NCBI GenBank assembly: GCA_043817715.1 | Contig: JBDRGO010000019.1 | Coordinates: 1 to 11,963 of the forward strand | Reading direction: 5' to 3' | Origin: JAFGBZ01 sp043817715 | GTDB taxonomy: Archaea; Iainarchaeota; Iainarchaeia; Iainarchaeales; JAFGBZ01 | DNA: 11,963 bases | In this document: positions 1 through 4,525 of the stretch, in pieces | How the letters are laid out: each line of letters starts with the position of its first letter | How positions within the stretch are numbered: the first letter of the stretch is position 1 | Notes under the pieces: generated by a model | Told to the model about the DNA's origin: nothing | Seen by the model: only the letters and a program-made list of their open reading frames with translations | Database searches by the model: none | Position numbers and translations under genes: made by a program

Positions 1-487
1 GGATGAAGTTCTTACAAATGCAGTGAAAGGAATAACTGAAATGGTTACCAAGCCAGGATTAATTAATCTTGATTTCGCTGATTTGAAAACAATTTTATTA
101 AAAGGCGGGGCTGCAATGATTGGCTTGGGTGAAAGCAATACAGAGAAAGCAGTTGATTCACGCGCATTGGAAGCAGTTGAAAATGCATTGACTTCCCCTT
201 TATTGGATGTGGATATTTCCAATGCAAACAGGGCATTAATTAATGTTGTCGGCGGAACAGACATGACTTTAAGGGAAGCGGAAATGGTTGTTGAGGCAGT
301 GAGCGCAAAAATCCATTCAAATGCACACATTATATGGGGTGCAATGATTGATGAACATTTACCAAGAAACCAGATTCAGTCAATGGTTGTAATTGCCGGA
401 GGCAGATTCCCTTATTTGGATGATGTGGATTTTGATTCAAGAGACGGATTCAAATCAATGGATTTAGGAATTAAATTCGCGGACTAG
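1..487 (+). CDS. ftsZ: Cell division GTPase FtsZ, C-terminal part (5' end outside window)
   Basis: FtsZ is the tubulin-like GTPase that polymerises into the cytokinetic ring on the inner face of the membrane. The reading frame is open from base 2, so the N-terminal GTP-binding half is missing only because the window starts late. The visible part contains the T7 catalytic loop, N-x-D-x-x-D (NLDFAD at bases 65-82), which completes the GTPase site of the neighbouring subunit. It is followed by the usual C-terminal domain: a GxAMIGxGES-type strand, an NVxGGxDMTLxEA segment and an ANIIWGAxID-like strand. The protein stops soon after this domain with a short tail, MDLGIKFAD, and no long linker. Its position upstream of secE-spt5-rpl11 is the common archaeal arrangement. 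The family call is secure; whether it is FtsZ1 or FtsZ2 cannot be decided from this half. Confidence 0.96.
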   Translation, partial: DEVLTNAVKGITEMVTKPGLINLDFADLKTILLKGGAAMIGLGESNTEKAVDSRALEAVENALTSPLLDVDISNANRALINVVGGTDMTLREAEMVVEAVSAKIHSNAHIIWGAMIDEHLPRNQIQSMVVIAGGRFPYLDDVDFDSRDGFKSMDLGIKFAD

Positions 488-504
488 AAATCCGCTCTTT
501 TTTT
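479..504 (+). terminator. Hairpin plus T-run at the ftsZ stop codon
   Basis: A 5-bp stem (GCGGA 479-483 with TCCGC 491-495) has a 7-nt loop that contains the ftsZ stop codon, and seven T residues follow at 498-504. The shape resembles an intrinsic terminator. Archaeal RNA polymerase terminates mainly on T-rich tracts, so the T-run may matter more than the stem. Confidence 0.55.
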
Positions 505-510
505 ATTTCT

Positions 511-517
511 TTATATG
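511..517 (+). promoter_or_regulatory. TATA-like box for secE
   Basis: TTATATG is centred about 27 nt before the secE ATG. This is the spacing expected if transcription begins at or close to the start codon. A weak AGTGAT Shine-Dalgarno-like match at 530-535 leaves open a short leader or read-through from ftsZ. Confidence 0.4.
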
Positions 518-540
518 CTAGAATATTGAAGTGATATTGA

Positions 541-714
541 ATGGGTTTAATCGGCAGTTTTATTGATGATGCAAAAAGAATTTTTACTGTTTCAAGAAAG
601 CCTGACTGGAAAGAATTTATAACAATTGCAAAAATTACTGCAATAGGAATTGCAATAATTGCATTAATCGGCTACGTAATAATTTTTTTAGTCAATGTGC
701 TTGGTGTGTTTTAA
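541..714 (+). CDS. secE: Preprotein translocase subunit SecE (Sec61 gamma homologue)
   Basis: This 57-residue protein is the small essential subunit of the SecYE translocon; it clamps the SecY channel in the cytoplasmic membrane. The N-terminal ~30 residues form the amphipathic helix, with the family hallmark R-x-x-x-x-x-RKPDWKEF at residues 13-26. A single transmembrane helix follows (about residues 33-54, rich in I, A, L and V). Length and topology match archaeal SecE, which is usually 55-65 residues. ATG at 541 is the only start that keeps the amphipathic helix intact. Location between ftsZ and spt5 is the usual archaeal context and supports the call. It probably has its own promoter because a terminator-like hairpin precedes it. 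Confidence 0.93.
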   Translation: MGLIGSFIDDAKRIFTVSRKPDWKEFITIAKITAIGIAIIALIGYVIIFLVNVLGVF

Positions 715-770
715 ATAATATTTTATTTAAAAAGTTACCTTTTTATTTGTTTGCCTGTAATTATTTCTTT

Positions 771-803
771 AGTTTAAGCCTCTTAAACTGCTATTTTTCT
801 TTT
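771..803 (+). terminator. Terminator-like hairpin between secE and spt5
   Basis: A perfect 8-bp stem, AGTTTAAG (771-778) with CTTAAACT (782-789), has a 3-nt loop and is followed by a T-rich run (792-803). It lies in the 190-nt gap after secE, about 57 nt past the secE stop, and probably separates secE from the spt5 transcript. The rest of 715-853 is T-rich with no supported gene. Confidence 0.55.
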
Positions 804-853
804 TGTTTAATAGTGGTTTATTGGCATTTATGGAAAAAGGTGGATTAAGTGAG

Positions 854-860
854 TTTAAAT
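854..860 (+). promoter_or_regulatory. TATA-like box for the spt5-rpl11 transcript
   Basis: TTTAAAT, preceded by purine-rich AGTGAG, lies about 24 nt before 881. Transcription would therefore start near 880-884 and give a leader of about 20-25 nt carrying the Shine-Dalgarno GGAGG (893-897). The box is also the left arm of a perfect inverted repeat (854-878), so TATA recognition and any palindrome-binding regulator would overlap. Confidence 0.45.
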
Positions 861-905
861 TTTTTAGGAAAATTTAAAACTTTTAATTCCTTGGAGGAAT
901 TAAAA
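854..905 (+). promoter_or_regulatory. Two tandem 10-bp hairpins covering the spt5 start region
   Basis: Hairpin 1 pairs TTTAAATTTT (854-863) with AAAATTTAAA (869-878) around loop TTAGG. Hairpin 2 pairs TTTTAATTCC (881-890) with GGAATTAAAA (896-905) around loop TTGGA. Both have perfect 10-bp stems and 5-nt loops, set 27 bp apart. Hairpin 2 holds the Shine-Dalgarno GGAGG (893-897) half in the loop and half in the stem, and its last base is the A of the spt5 ATG. In RNA this would mask ribosome access; in DNA the palindromes could be operators. The pairing is seen directly; the regulatory role is inferred. Confidence 0.5.
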
Positions 906-1345
906 TGATTTTCACTATTCGTTCAACTGTAGGTCAGGAATCCTTGGTTGTGGATATAATCAAGCATAAGGTAAGAAAAGAAGGATTGAATGTTTATTCT
1001 TTTTGTGTTATTCCTGGATTAAAGGGATATTTTTTGATTGAAGCAGACAATGAAATGACTGTCAGAAGGGCAATTCAGGATGCAATGCATGTTAAAGGCA
1101 GAGGCATTGTTGGCGGAGAAGTAAAAATTGATGAACTGGATAAATTACTGGAATCCAAGCCATTAATGAAATCAATTAAGGTTGACCAGAAAGTTGAATT
1201 AATTTCAGGCCCGTTTAAAGGGGAAAGGGCAAAAGTAATTCGTGTAAATGATATGAAAGAAGAAGTAACTGTTGAATTAATGGAAGCCGCAGTTAAAATT
1301 CCTGTAACCATTAGAGCAGAAAATATCAGGATAATTAAGGAATGA
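905..1345 (+). CDS. spt5: Transcription elongation factor Spt5 (archaeal NusG)
   Basis: Spt5 binds the RNA polymerase clamp (with Spt4 in archaea), closes the DNA cleft to raise processivity, and can link polymerase to the leading ribosome through its KOW domain. The 146-residue protein has an N-terminal NGN domain at about residues 1-85; it opens MIFTIRSTVGQE and carries the GLKGYFLIEA strand (residues 38-47). A C-terminal KOW domain follows at about residues 90-143, with V-x-L-I-S-GPFKGERAKV and a final NIRII strand. Length is typical for archaeal Spt5 and shorter than many bacterial NusG proteins. ATG 905 has a strong GGAGG at 893-897 with 7-nt spacing. It heads the transcript with rpl11 and may be autoregulated through the hairpin over its start. 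Confidence 0.95.
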   Translation: MIFTIRSTVGQESLVVDIIKHKVRKEGLNVYSFCVIPGLKGYFLIEADNEMTVRRAIQDAMHVKGRGIVGGEVKIDELDKLLESKPLMKSIKVDQKVELISGPFKGERAKVIRVNDMKEEVTVELMEAAVKIPVTIRAENIRIIKE

Positions 1346-1414
1346 ATTTGACGGAATTAAAGGAAGTTGCAGGATAATTTAAGGAATAAATTTAAAGAGA
1401 ATTAAAGGAAGCAT
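1327..1414 (+). repeat. Imperfect ~44-bp tandem duplication across the spt5 stop codon
   Basis: Unit A (1327-1369) begins CAGGATAATTAAGGAATGAA; unit B (1370-1414) begins CAGGATAATTTAAGGAATAA. Both continue through AATTT and end with GAATTAAAGGAAG. They differ by a few substitutions and short indels. Unit A includes the last codons and stop of spt5; unit B is entirely non-coding. A partial third copy (CAGAATTAAATGAGG from 1415) may follow. This explains the unusually long 104-nt spt5-rpl11 spacer. Confidence 0.7.
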
Positions 1415-1449
1415 CAGAATTAAATGAGGAAATTAAGGAGTGATGAATT

Positions 1450-1923
1450 ATGCCGGAAATAAGTGCAATGGTTGAAGGCGGTAAAGCCACAGCAGGCGCT
1501 CCGTTGGGGCCTGCATTAGGTCCAATGGGAGTGAATATCGGAAAAGTAATTGAAAAAATAAATGAAAAAACAAAGGCATTCAATGGAATGAAGGTGCCGG
1601 TAAAAGTAATAATTGACAAAAAAACAAAATCCTTTGAAGTCGAGGTAGGAAGCCCTCCCGCAAGCTCTTTAATTAAAGGCGAATTAAAGGCGGCAAAAGG
1701 TTCAGGAAAGCCTAACCTGGAAAAAATCGGAAACTTGTCAATTGAACAGGTAAAAAAATTAAGTGAAATGAAGCAGGCAAGTCTTTCTTCAACTAATTTA
1801 AAAAAATCTGCTGCAGAATTAATCGGCACATGCAATTCAATGGGCGTAACAATTGAAGGAATGGATGCCAAAGAAGCGCAGGAAAAATTAAGAAAAGGGG
1901 AATGGGATTCTTACTTCCAATAA
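1450..1923 (+). CDS. rpl11: Large subunit ribosomal protein uL11
   Basis: uL11 binds the GTPase-associated centre of 23S rRNA at the base of the P stalk and takes part in factor-dependent GTP hydrolysis. The 157-residue protein shows the N-terminal domain with the conserved A-G-x-A-x-P-x-GPALGPMGVNI loop (residues 15-31). The RNA-binding C-terminal domain follows, with SPPAS (residues 68-72), the NLSIEQV helix region and the closing GTCNSMGVTIEG (about residues 126-137). Length and both domains match archaeal L11. The start is fixed by GGAGTGAT at 1437-1444, 5 nt before ATG. It follows spt5, as in other archaea, but here it is not directly followed by rpl1: a T-rich tract and an extra gene intervene. 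Confidence 0.97.
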   Translation: MPEISAMVEGGKATAGAPLGPALGPMGVNIGKVIEKINEKTKAFNGMKVPVKVIIDKKTKSFEVEVGSPPASSLIKGELKAAKGSGKPNLEKIGNLSIEQVKKLSEMKQASLSSTNLKKSAAELIGTCNSMGVTIEGMDAKEAQEKLRKGEWDSYFQ

Positions 1924-1950
1924 TTTTTTCTTTTTTTTCTCTTTATTTTT
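1924..1950 (+). terminator. Pyrimidine tract after rpl11
   Basis: Immediately after the rpl11 stop the strand is almost pure T with a few C and one A, including runs of six and eight T. No hairpin precedes it. Such T-rich tracts are the main archaeal termination signal, so the spt5-rpl11 transcript probably ends here. The tract also supplies the region just before the small ORF at 1954. Confidence 0.55.
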
Positions 1951-1953
1951 ATT

Positions 1954-2232
1954 ATGTCTAGAAGAAAATCAAGAGGTTTAGTTAAAGCATTATTTATAAT
2001 CCTTATAGAATTATATATTGCAATTCCTTCTCCAATTAATATTATTAATAATTTTTTAAAATTATTATTTCAATTTTTGCCTTTGTGTCCTGGTAGTTTT
2101 TGTTCTACTGAGTCTTTTTTGTTTTTGATTCCTGCTATTATTGGGGTTGTTGGACTTTATGATAGTTTTGGTAATGATTTGAAATCTTTAACTTTTATTA
2201 AAGAACAAATCAGAAAAGGAAATTTTTTATAG
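1954..2232 (+). CDS. Small predicted membrane protein, unknown function
   Basis: I do not recognise this 92-residue protein. It opens with a basic cluster (MSRRKSRGLVK) followed by a hydrophobic stretch at about residues 12-26. A second moderately hydrophobic segment, NNFLKLLFQFLPL (about residues 32-44), comes next, then a third (FLFLIPAIIGVVGL, about 55-68), and it ends in a charged tail. Two Cys residues flank the PGSF linker (CPGSFC). Two to three membrane spans are likely, with the N terminus inside by the positive-inside rule. No Shine-Dalgarno is visible before ATG and no good TATA stands out, so expression is uncertain. The gene sits between rpl11 and rpl1, which are normally adjacent, and its T-rich codon use differs from both. 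That suggests a later insertion or a fast-evolving lineage gene. It could also be a spurious open frame. Confidence 0.5.
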   Translation: MSRRKSRGLVKALFIILIELYIAIPSPINIINNFLKLLFQFLPLCPGSFCSTESFLFLIPAIIGVVGLYDSFGNDLKSLTFIKEQIRKGNFL

Positions 2233-2241
2233 TTCATTATG

Positions 2242-2248
2242 TATAAAT
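2242..2248 (+). promoter_or_regulatory. TATA-like box for the rpl1-rpl10-rpl12 operon
   Basis: TATAAAT sits inside ATTATGTATAA (2238-2246 region), and a close match, ATTATGTATAAG, occurs before the gene at 4526. A start site about 25 nt downstream would be near 2270, giving rpl1 a structured leader of roughly 110 nt. Read-through from upstream would instead include the hairpin at 2250-2271. Confidence 0.5.
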
Positions 2249-2249
2249 C

Positions 2250-2271
2250 AAGGGCTGCTGAAAGCGCCCTT
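2250..2271 (+). promoter_or_regulatory. GC-rich hairpin in the rpl1 upstream region
   Basis: AAGGGC (2250-2255) pairs with GCCCTT (2266-2271). With T2256 bulged, an inner GCT (2257-2259) pairs with AGC (2263-2265) around a GAA loop. The 9-bp stem stands out in an AT-rich non-coding region, which favours a selected structure over chance. It could be part of a leader, a small RNA or a protein-binding site. Confidence 0.45.
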
Positions 2272-2278
2272 CGCCCGC

Positions 2279-2302
2279 CAACCGGCGAGACGGTTGTTTT
2301 TT
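2279..2302 (+). terminator. Intrinsic-terminator-like hairpin ahead of rpl1
   Basis: CAACCG (2279-2284) pairs with CGGTTG (2291-2296) around a GCGAGA loop, and six T follow directly (2297-2302). A competing 4-bp helix, CGCC (2276-2279) with GGCG (2284-2287), cannot form at the same time. It may end the transcript of the small gene at 1954-2232, or act as an attenuator within the rpl1 leader. Confidence 0.5.
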
Positions 2303-2333
2303 AAACTTTTCTTCAAACCATTTCTTAATTAAA

Positions 2334-2374
2334 GCCTCATTCTGAGGCCGTTTCACTGCTTGAGAGCAGGAGGT
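2334..2374 (+). promoter_or_regulatory. Two hairpins and Shine-Dalgarno before rpl1
   Basis: Hairpin A is GCCTCA (2334-2339) with TGAGGC (2343-2348), loop TTC. Hairpin B is CTGCT (2356-2360) with AGCAG (2365-2369), loop TGAG, and its last G is the first G of the Shine-Dalgarno GGAGGT (2369-2374). The 5' arm GCCTC of hairpin A can also pair with GAGGT (2370-2374), one pair being G-U, so the two states are exclusive: hairpin A leaves the ribosome site open, the alternative hides it. L1 autoregulation at the translational level is known in bacteria and methanogens; a switch here is inferred. Confidence 0.45.
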
Positions 2375-2381
2375 CATTAAA

Positions 2382-3092
2382 TTGTATAAACAAAAGGATT
2401 TTGCTGAAGCCATTGCAAAGGCAAAAGAAGCATCACAGAAAAGAAACTTTTCCCAGTCAGTGGATTTAACAATTAATTTCAGGGGAATTGATTTCAAGAA
2501 AGGCTCAAATCAGATTGATTTAACAATTAATTTGCCTAATTCCACTGGAAAAACTTCGGGAGTAAAAACACTTGTTTTTGTTTCAGATACTGCATTTGCT
2601 GAAGCATTAAAAGGCAAGGCATCAAAAATAATTCCTGAAAAAGAAATTGCTTCTTTAAAGAAAAAAGATGTTGAGGCATTAATGAAGGATTATGATTTAT
2701 TTTTGGCTCAAGGGCCTTCAATGCTTGTTGTTGCAAAAAATTTAGGACAGCAATTGGCGCCAAAAGGAAAAATGCCTAAGCCAATTCCGAATAATATTAA
2801 TGCATTTGCTGAAATGGTTGCAAAGCTTGCAACAAGCGTAAGGGTTACAACAAAAAAAGGAAAATTCATGCCTTTGGTTCATGTAATGATTGGAAAAGAA
2901 TCCATGCCTTTAGAGCAGTTGGCTGAAAACGCCTCAGTTATTTATGATGCAGTATTTGATGTAATTAACCGCTCTCCGCAGAATCTGAAATCAGTTCAGG
3001 TAAAATTAACAATGGGGCCGGTAATCAAATTAGGAAGATTGGATGAAGCGCAGGCACAGCCTGAGAAAAAATCAAAGGAGGCAAAAAAATGA
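2382..3092 (+). CDS. rpl1: Large subunit ribosomal protein uL1
   Basis: uL1 forms the mobile L1 stalk that binds 23S rRNA and helps deacylated tRNA leave the E site; in several organisms it also represses its own mRNA. The 236-residue protein starts with the usual helix (MYKQKDFAEAIAKAKE), then the strand pair S-V-D-L-T-I-N-F-RG-I-D. The central domain II follows, with GPSMLVVAKNLGQQLAPKG (about residues 110-128) and GKMPKP. The closing strand is V-K-L-T-M-G-P-V-I-K-L, and a short Lys-rich tail follows. The start codon is TTG: GGAGGT lies exactly 7 nt upstream, no upstream ATG fits, and the N terminus aligns with the family. The stop overlaps the rpl10 start (ATGA), implying coupled translation. 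It probably opens a separate rpl1-rpl10-rpl12 transcript. Confidence 0.95.
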   Translation: MYKQKDFAEAIAKAKEASQKRNFSQSVDLTINFRGIDFKKGSNQIDLTINLPNSTGKTSGVKTLVFVSDTAFAEALKGKASKIIPEKEIASLKKKDVEALMKDYDLFLAQGPSMLVVAKNLGQQLAPKGKMPKPIPNNINAFAEMVAKLATSVRVTTKKGKFMPLVHVMIGKESMPLEQLAENASVIYDAVFDVINRSPQNLKSVQVKLTMGPVIKLGRLDEAQAQPEKKSKEAKK

Positions 3093-4018
3093 CCTCTCAT
3101 ACAAAGCCCTGGAAGGAAACACAGTTAAAGGAATTAAAGAAACTGGTTCCAAAATACAAAGTAATCGGCATAGCCAACTTAAATGAATTTCCTGCAGGAT
3201 TATTTCAGGCAATAAGAAAAAAACTGAAAGGAAAAGCATTGGTTAAAGTTTCCAAAACAAGATTAATCCAGAAAGCCCTTGAAGGGACTGCATTTGATTC
3301 ATTAAAGGAAAAAGCAAACGGAAAATCAGTTGCAGTGATTTTTTCTGAAATTAATCCATTTGAATTATTTAATTACCTGAAAAAAAACAAGGGACGCGTT
3401 TATGCAAAAGAAGGGCAGATAGCAGAAGACGACATAATGATTCCCGCAGGCGATTCAGGACTGCCTCCTGGCCCGGCATTAAGTGAATTAAAGAATGCAG
3501 GACTGCAGGTAAAGGTTGCAGGCCCGACAATTGAAATAGTTAAAGACAAAGTTGTAACAAAAAAAGGAGAAAAAGTCACTTCTGCTGTTGCAGGAGTATT
3601 GTCAAAACTTGACATTAAACCAATGAAAATCGGCTTGTCTTTGTTTGCAGTGCAGGAAGGAAATGAAACCTTTTTGCCGGAAGTGCTTGACATTGATGAA
3701 GAACAGGTATTTGCAAACTTTGTTTTAGGGCATCAAAAAGCATTTAATTTAGCGGTTAATTCAGCTTACTATTGTGAAGCAACAATTGAATTGCTTGTGT
3801 CAAAATCATTTAATGACGCCAAAGCAGTTTCAATTGAGGCAAACATAGTTAATTCAGCAACAATCGGAAGCTTGCTTGGAAAAGCAAAACGCACAGCGCA
3901 AAGCATTAAAATACAGGTAAAAGATTCAGTTTCAGCAGAAGAAAAAAACAAAACAGAAATATTGGCAGAGGAATCACAGGAAAAAGCTGAAGAAATTAAA
4001 GAGGAAAAAAAGGAATAA
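3089..4018 (+). CDS. rpl10: Ribosomal stalk protein uL10 (acidic protein P0)
   Basis: P0 anchors the lateral stalk: its N-terminal domain binds 23S rRNA beside uL11, and its C-terminal helices carry dimers of P1/L12. The 309-residue protein has the RNA-binding domain at about residues 1-105, starting with the W-K-E-T-Q-L-KEL-KK-L helix. The archaeal/eukaryotic insertion domain follows (about 106-185, with IPAGDSGLPPGP and a TKKGEKV loop). The helical spine comes next, and a charged Lys/Glu tail ends the protein. It terminates EEIKEEKKE and lacks the hydrophobic G-L-G-x-L-F-G end that archaeal P0 usually shares with P1. GGAGG at 3077-3081 is 7 nt before ATG, which overlaps the rpl1 stop. The family call is firm; the missing tail is discussed as a finding. 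Confidence 0.95.
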   Translation: MTSHTKPWKETQLKELKKLVPKYKVIGIANLNEFPAGLFQAIRKKLKGKALVKVSKTRLIQKALEGTAFDSLKEKANGKSVAVIFSEINPFELFNYLKKNKGRVYAKEGQIAEDDIMIPAGDSGLPPGPALSELKNAGLQVKVAGPTIEIVKDKVVTKKGEKVTSAVAGVLSKLDIKPMKIGLSLFAVQEGNETFLPEVLDIDEEQVFANFVLGHQKAFNLAVNSAYYCEATIELLVSKSFNDAKAVSIEANIVNSATIGSLLGKAKRTAQSIKIQVKDSVSAEEKNKTEILAEESQEKAEEIKEEKKE

Positions 4019-4033
4019 TTTAGAGGTGAAAAT

Positions 4034-4330
4034 ATGGAATATGTATATGCTGCAATGCTTTTGCATTCTGCAAAAAAAGAAATAACTGAAAAAGCAGTGA
4101 CAGATGTTTTAAAGGCAGCAGGAGTCGATGCAGACTCTTCACGCGTTAAGGCACTGATTGCTTCATTGAAAGGAATTAATATTGATGAAGCAATTGAAAA
4201 AGCAGCTGTTTCAGCAGTTGCCGCGGCACCAGTTGCAGCAGCAGCACCAGCAGAAGCAAAAGAAGAGCCTGAAGAAAAAGGAAAAACAGAAGAAGAAGCA
4301 GCCGCAGGATTAGGAAGCTTGTTCGGATAA
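4034..4330 (+). CDS. rpl12: Ribosomal stalk protein P1 (archaeal L12)
   Basis: Archaeal P1 (aL12) dimers bind the P0 spine and recruit elongation factors EF1A and EF2 through their flexible tails. The 98-residue protein has the N-terminal dimerisation domain MEYVYAAMLLHSAKKEI with the GV-D-A-D-x-x-R-V-K-A-L helix-turn-helix (to about residue 58). An Ala/Pro hinge follows (about 59-76), then an acidic stretch and the factor-binding tail AAAGLGSLFG. Length and order are typical. GAGGTGA (4023-4029), 4 nt before ATG, sets the start; the gap from rpl10 is only 15 nt, so it belongs to the same operon and is its last gene. The first terminator hairpin begins inside its stop codon. Confidence 0.97.
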   Translation: MEYVYAAMLLHSAKKEITEKAVTDVLKAAGVDADSSRVKALIASLKGINIDEAIEKAAVSAVAAAPVAAAAPAEAKEEPEEKGKTEEEAAAGLGSLFG

Positions 4331-4353
4331 ACTTTTTCTTTTAGAAAAAGTTT
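4329..4353 (+). terminator. Terminator hairpin 1 after rpl12
   Basis: A perfect 10-bp stem, AAACTTTTTC (4329-4338) with GAAAAAGTTT (4344-4353), has a TTTTA loop and starts within the rpl12 stop codon. It is copy 1 of the direct repeat at 4330-4409. Confidence 0.6.
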
Positions 4354-4409
4354 GCAAAAACGGTTCACTCCGTTCACGAACTTTTTCTTTTAGAAAAAGT
4401 TTGTAAAAA
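4330..4409 (+). repeat. Direct repeat carrying the hairpin (two copies)
   Basis: Copy 1 (4330-4360) and copy 2 (4379-4409) match over 31 nt with one difference (C/T at 4355/4404). The spacer between them (4361-4378) itself holds GTTCAC twice, 3 nt apart. The pattern looks like a local duplication, or two members of a dispersed intergenic repeat family. Confidence 0.75.
4379..4401 (+). terminator. Terminator hairpin 2 after rpl12
   Basis: This is a second copy of the same hairpin, AACTTTTTC (4379-4387) with GAAAAAGTT (4393-4401) around TTTTA. It can extend by one G-U pair (4378 with 4402). It lies 49 bp downstream of copy 1. Confidence 0.6.
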
Positions 4410-4420
4410 GAAAATTTTGC

Positions 4421-4447
4421 AAGGAATTTGCAAAAATTCCTTTTTTT
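4421..4447 (+). terminator. Terminator hairpin 3 with GCAA tetraloop
   Basis: AAGGAATTT (4421-4429) pairs with AAATTCCTT (4434-4442) around the stable GNRA-type loop GCAA, and the run continues as T to 4447. It is the last of three consecutive terminator-like structures that insulate the ribosomal operon. The rest of 4331-4495 holds no supported gene. Confidence 0.65.
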
Positions 4448-4495
4448 CCTTTTCTGATTCCCTTAAATTAATTATGTATAAGTAAAAAGTTAGGT

Positions 4496-4503
4496 TAATA
4501 TAT
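4496..4503 (+). promoter_or_regulatory. TATA-like box, leaderless promoter for gene at 4526
   Basis: TAATATAT is centred about 26 nt before the ATG, the spacing for a leaderless archaeal transcript; no Shine-Dalgarno precedes the start. A second candidate, TATAAG at 4478-4483, would give a leader of about 20 nt. Confidence 0.5.
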
Positions 4504-4525
4504 TTCATTGCTGTTTCTTTAATTC

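Noticed and set aside
830..877. A 15-codon ORF (MEKGGLSEFKFFRKI) in the spt5 upstream region
   Set aside because: No ribosome site, it ends inside the first hairpin, and it lies upstream of the likely transcription start. Chance is the simpler explanation.
1392..1871. A 159-codon open frame on the minus strand opposite rpl11
   Set aside because: It is a by-product of rpl11 codon use. The Ser/Pro/Phe-rich translation has no family features, and rpl11 is certain.
2250..2302. tRNA gene in the GC-rich upstream region of rpl1
   Set aside because: Too short and without a cloverleaf, T-loop or acceptor pairing.
3769..4377. A 202-codon minus-strand frame opposite rpl10 and rpl12
   Set aside because: It is a mirror of Ala/Glu-rich codons in the stalk proteins and has no independent support.
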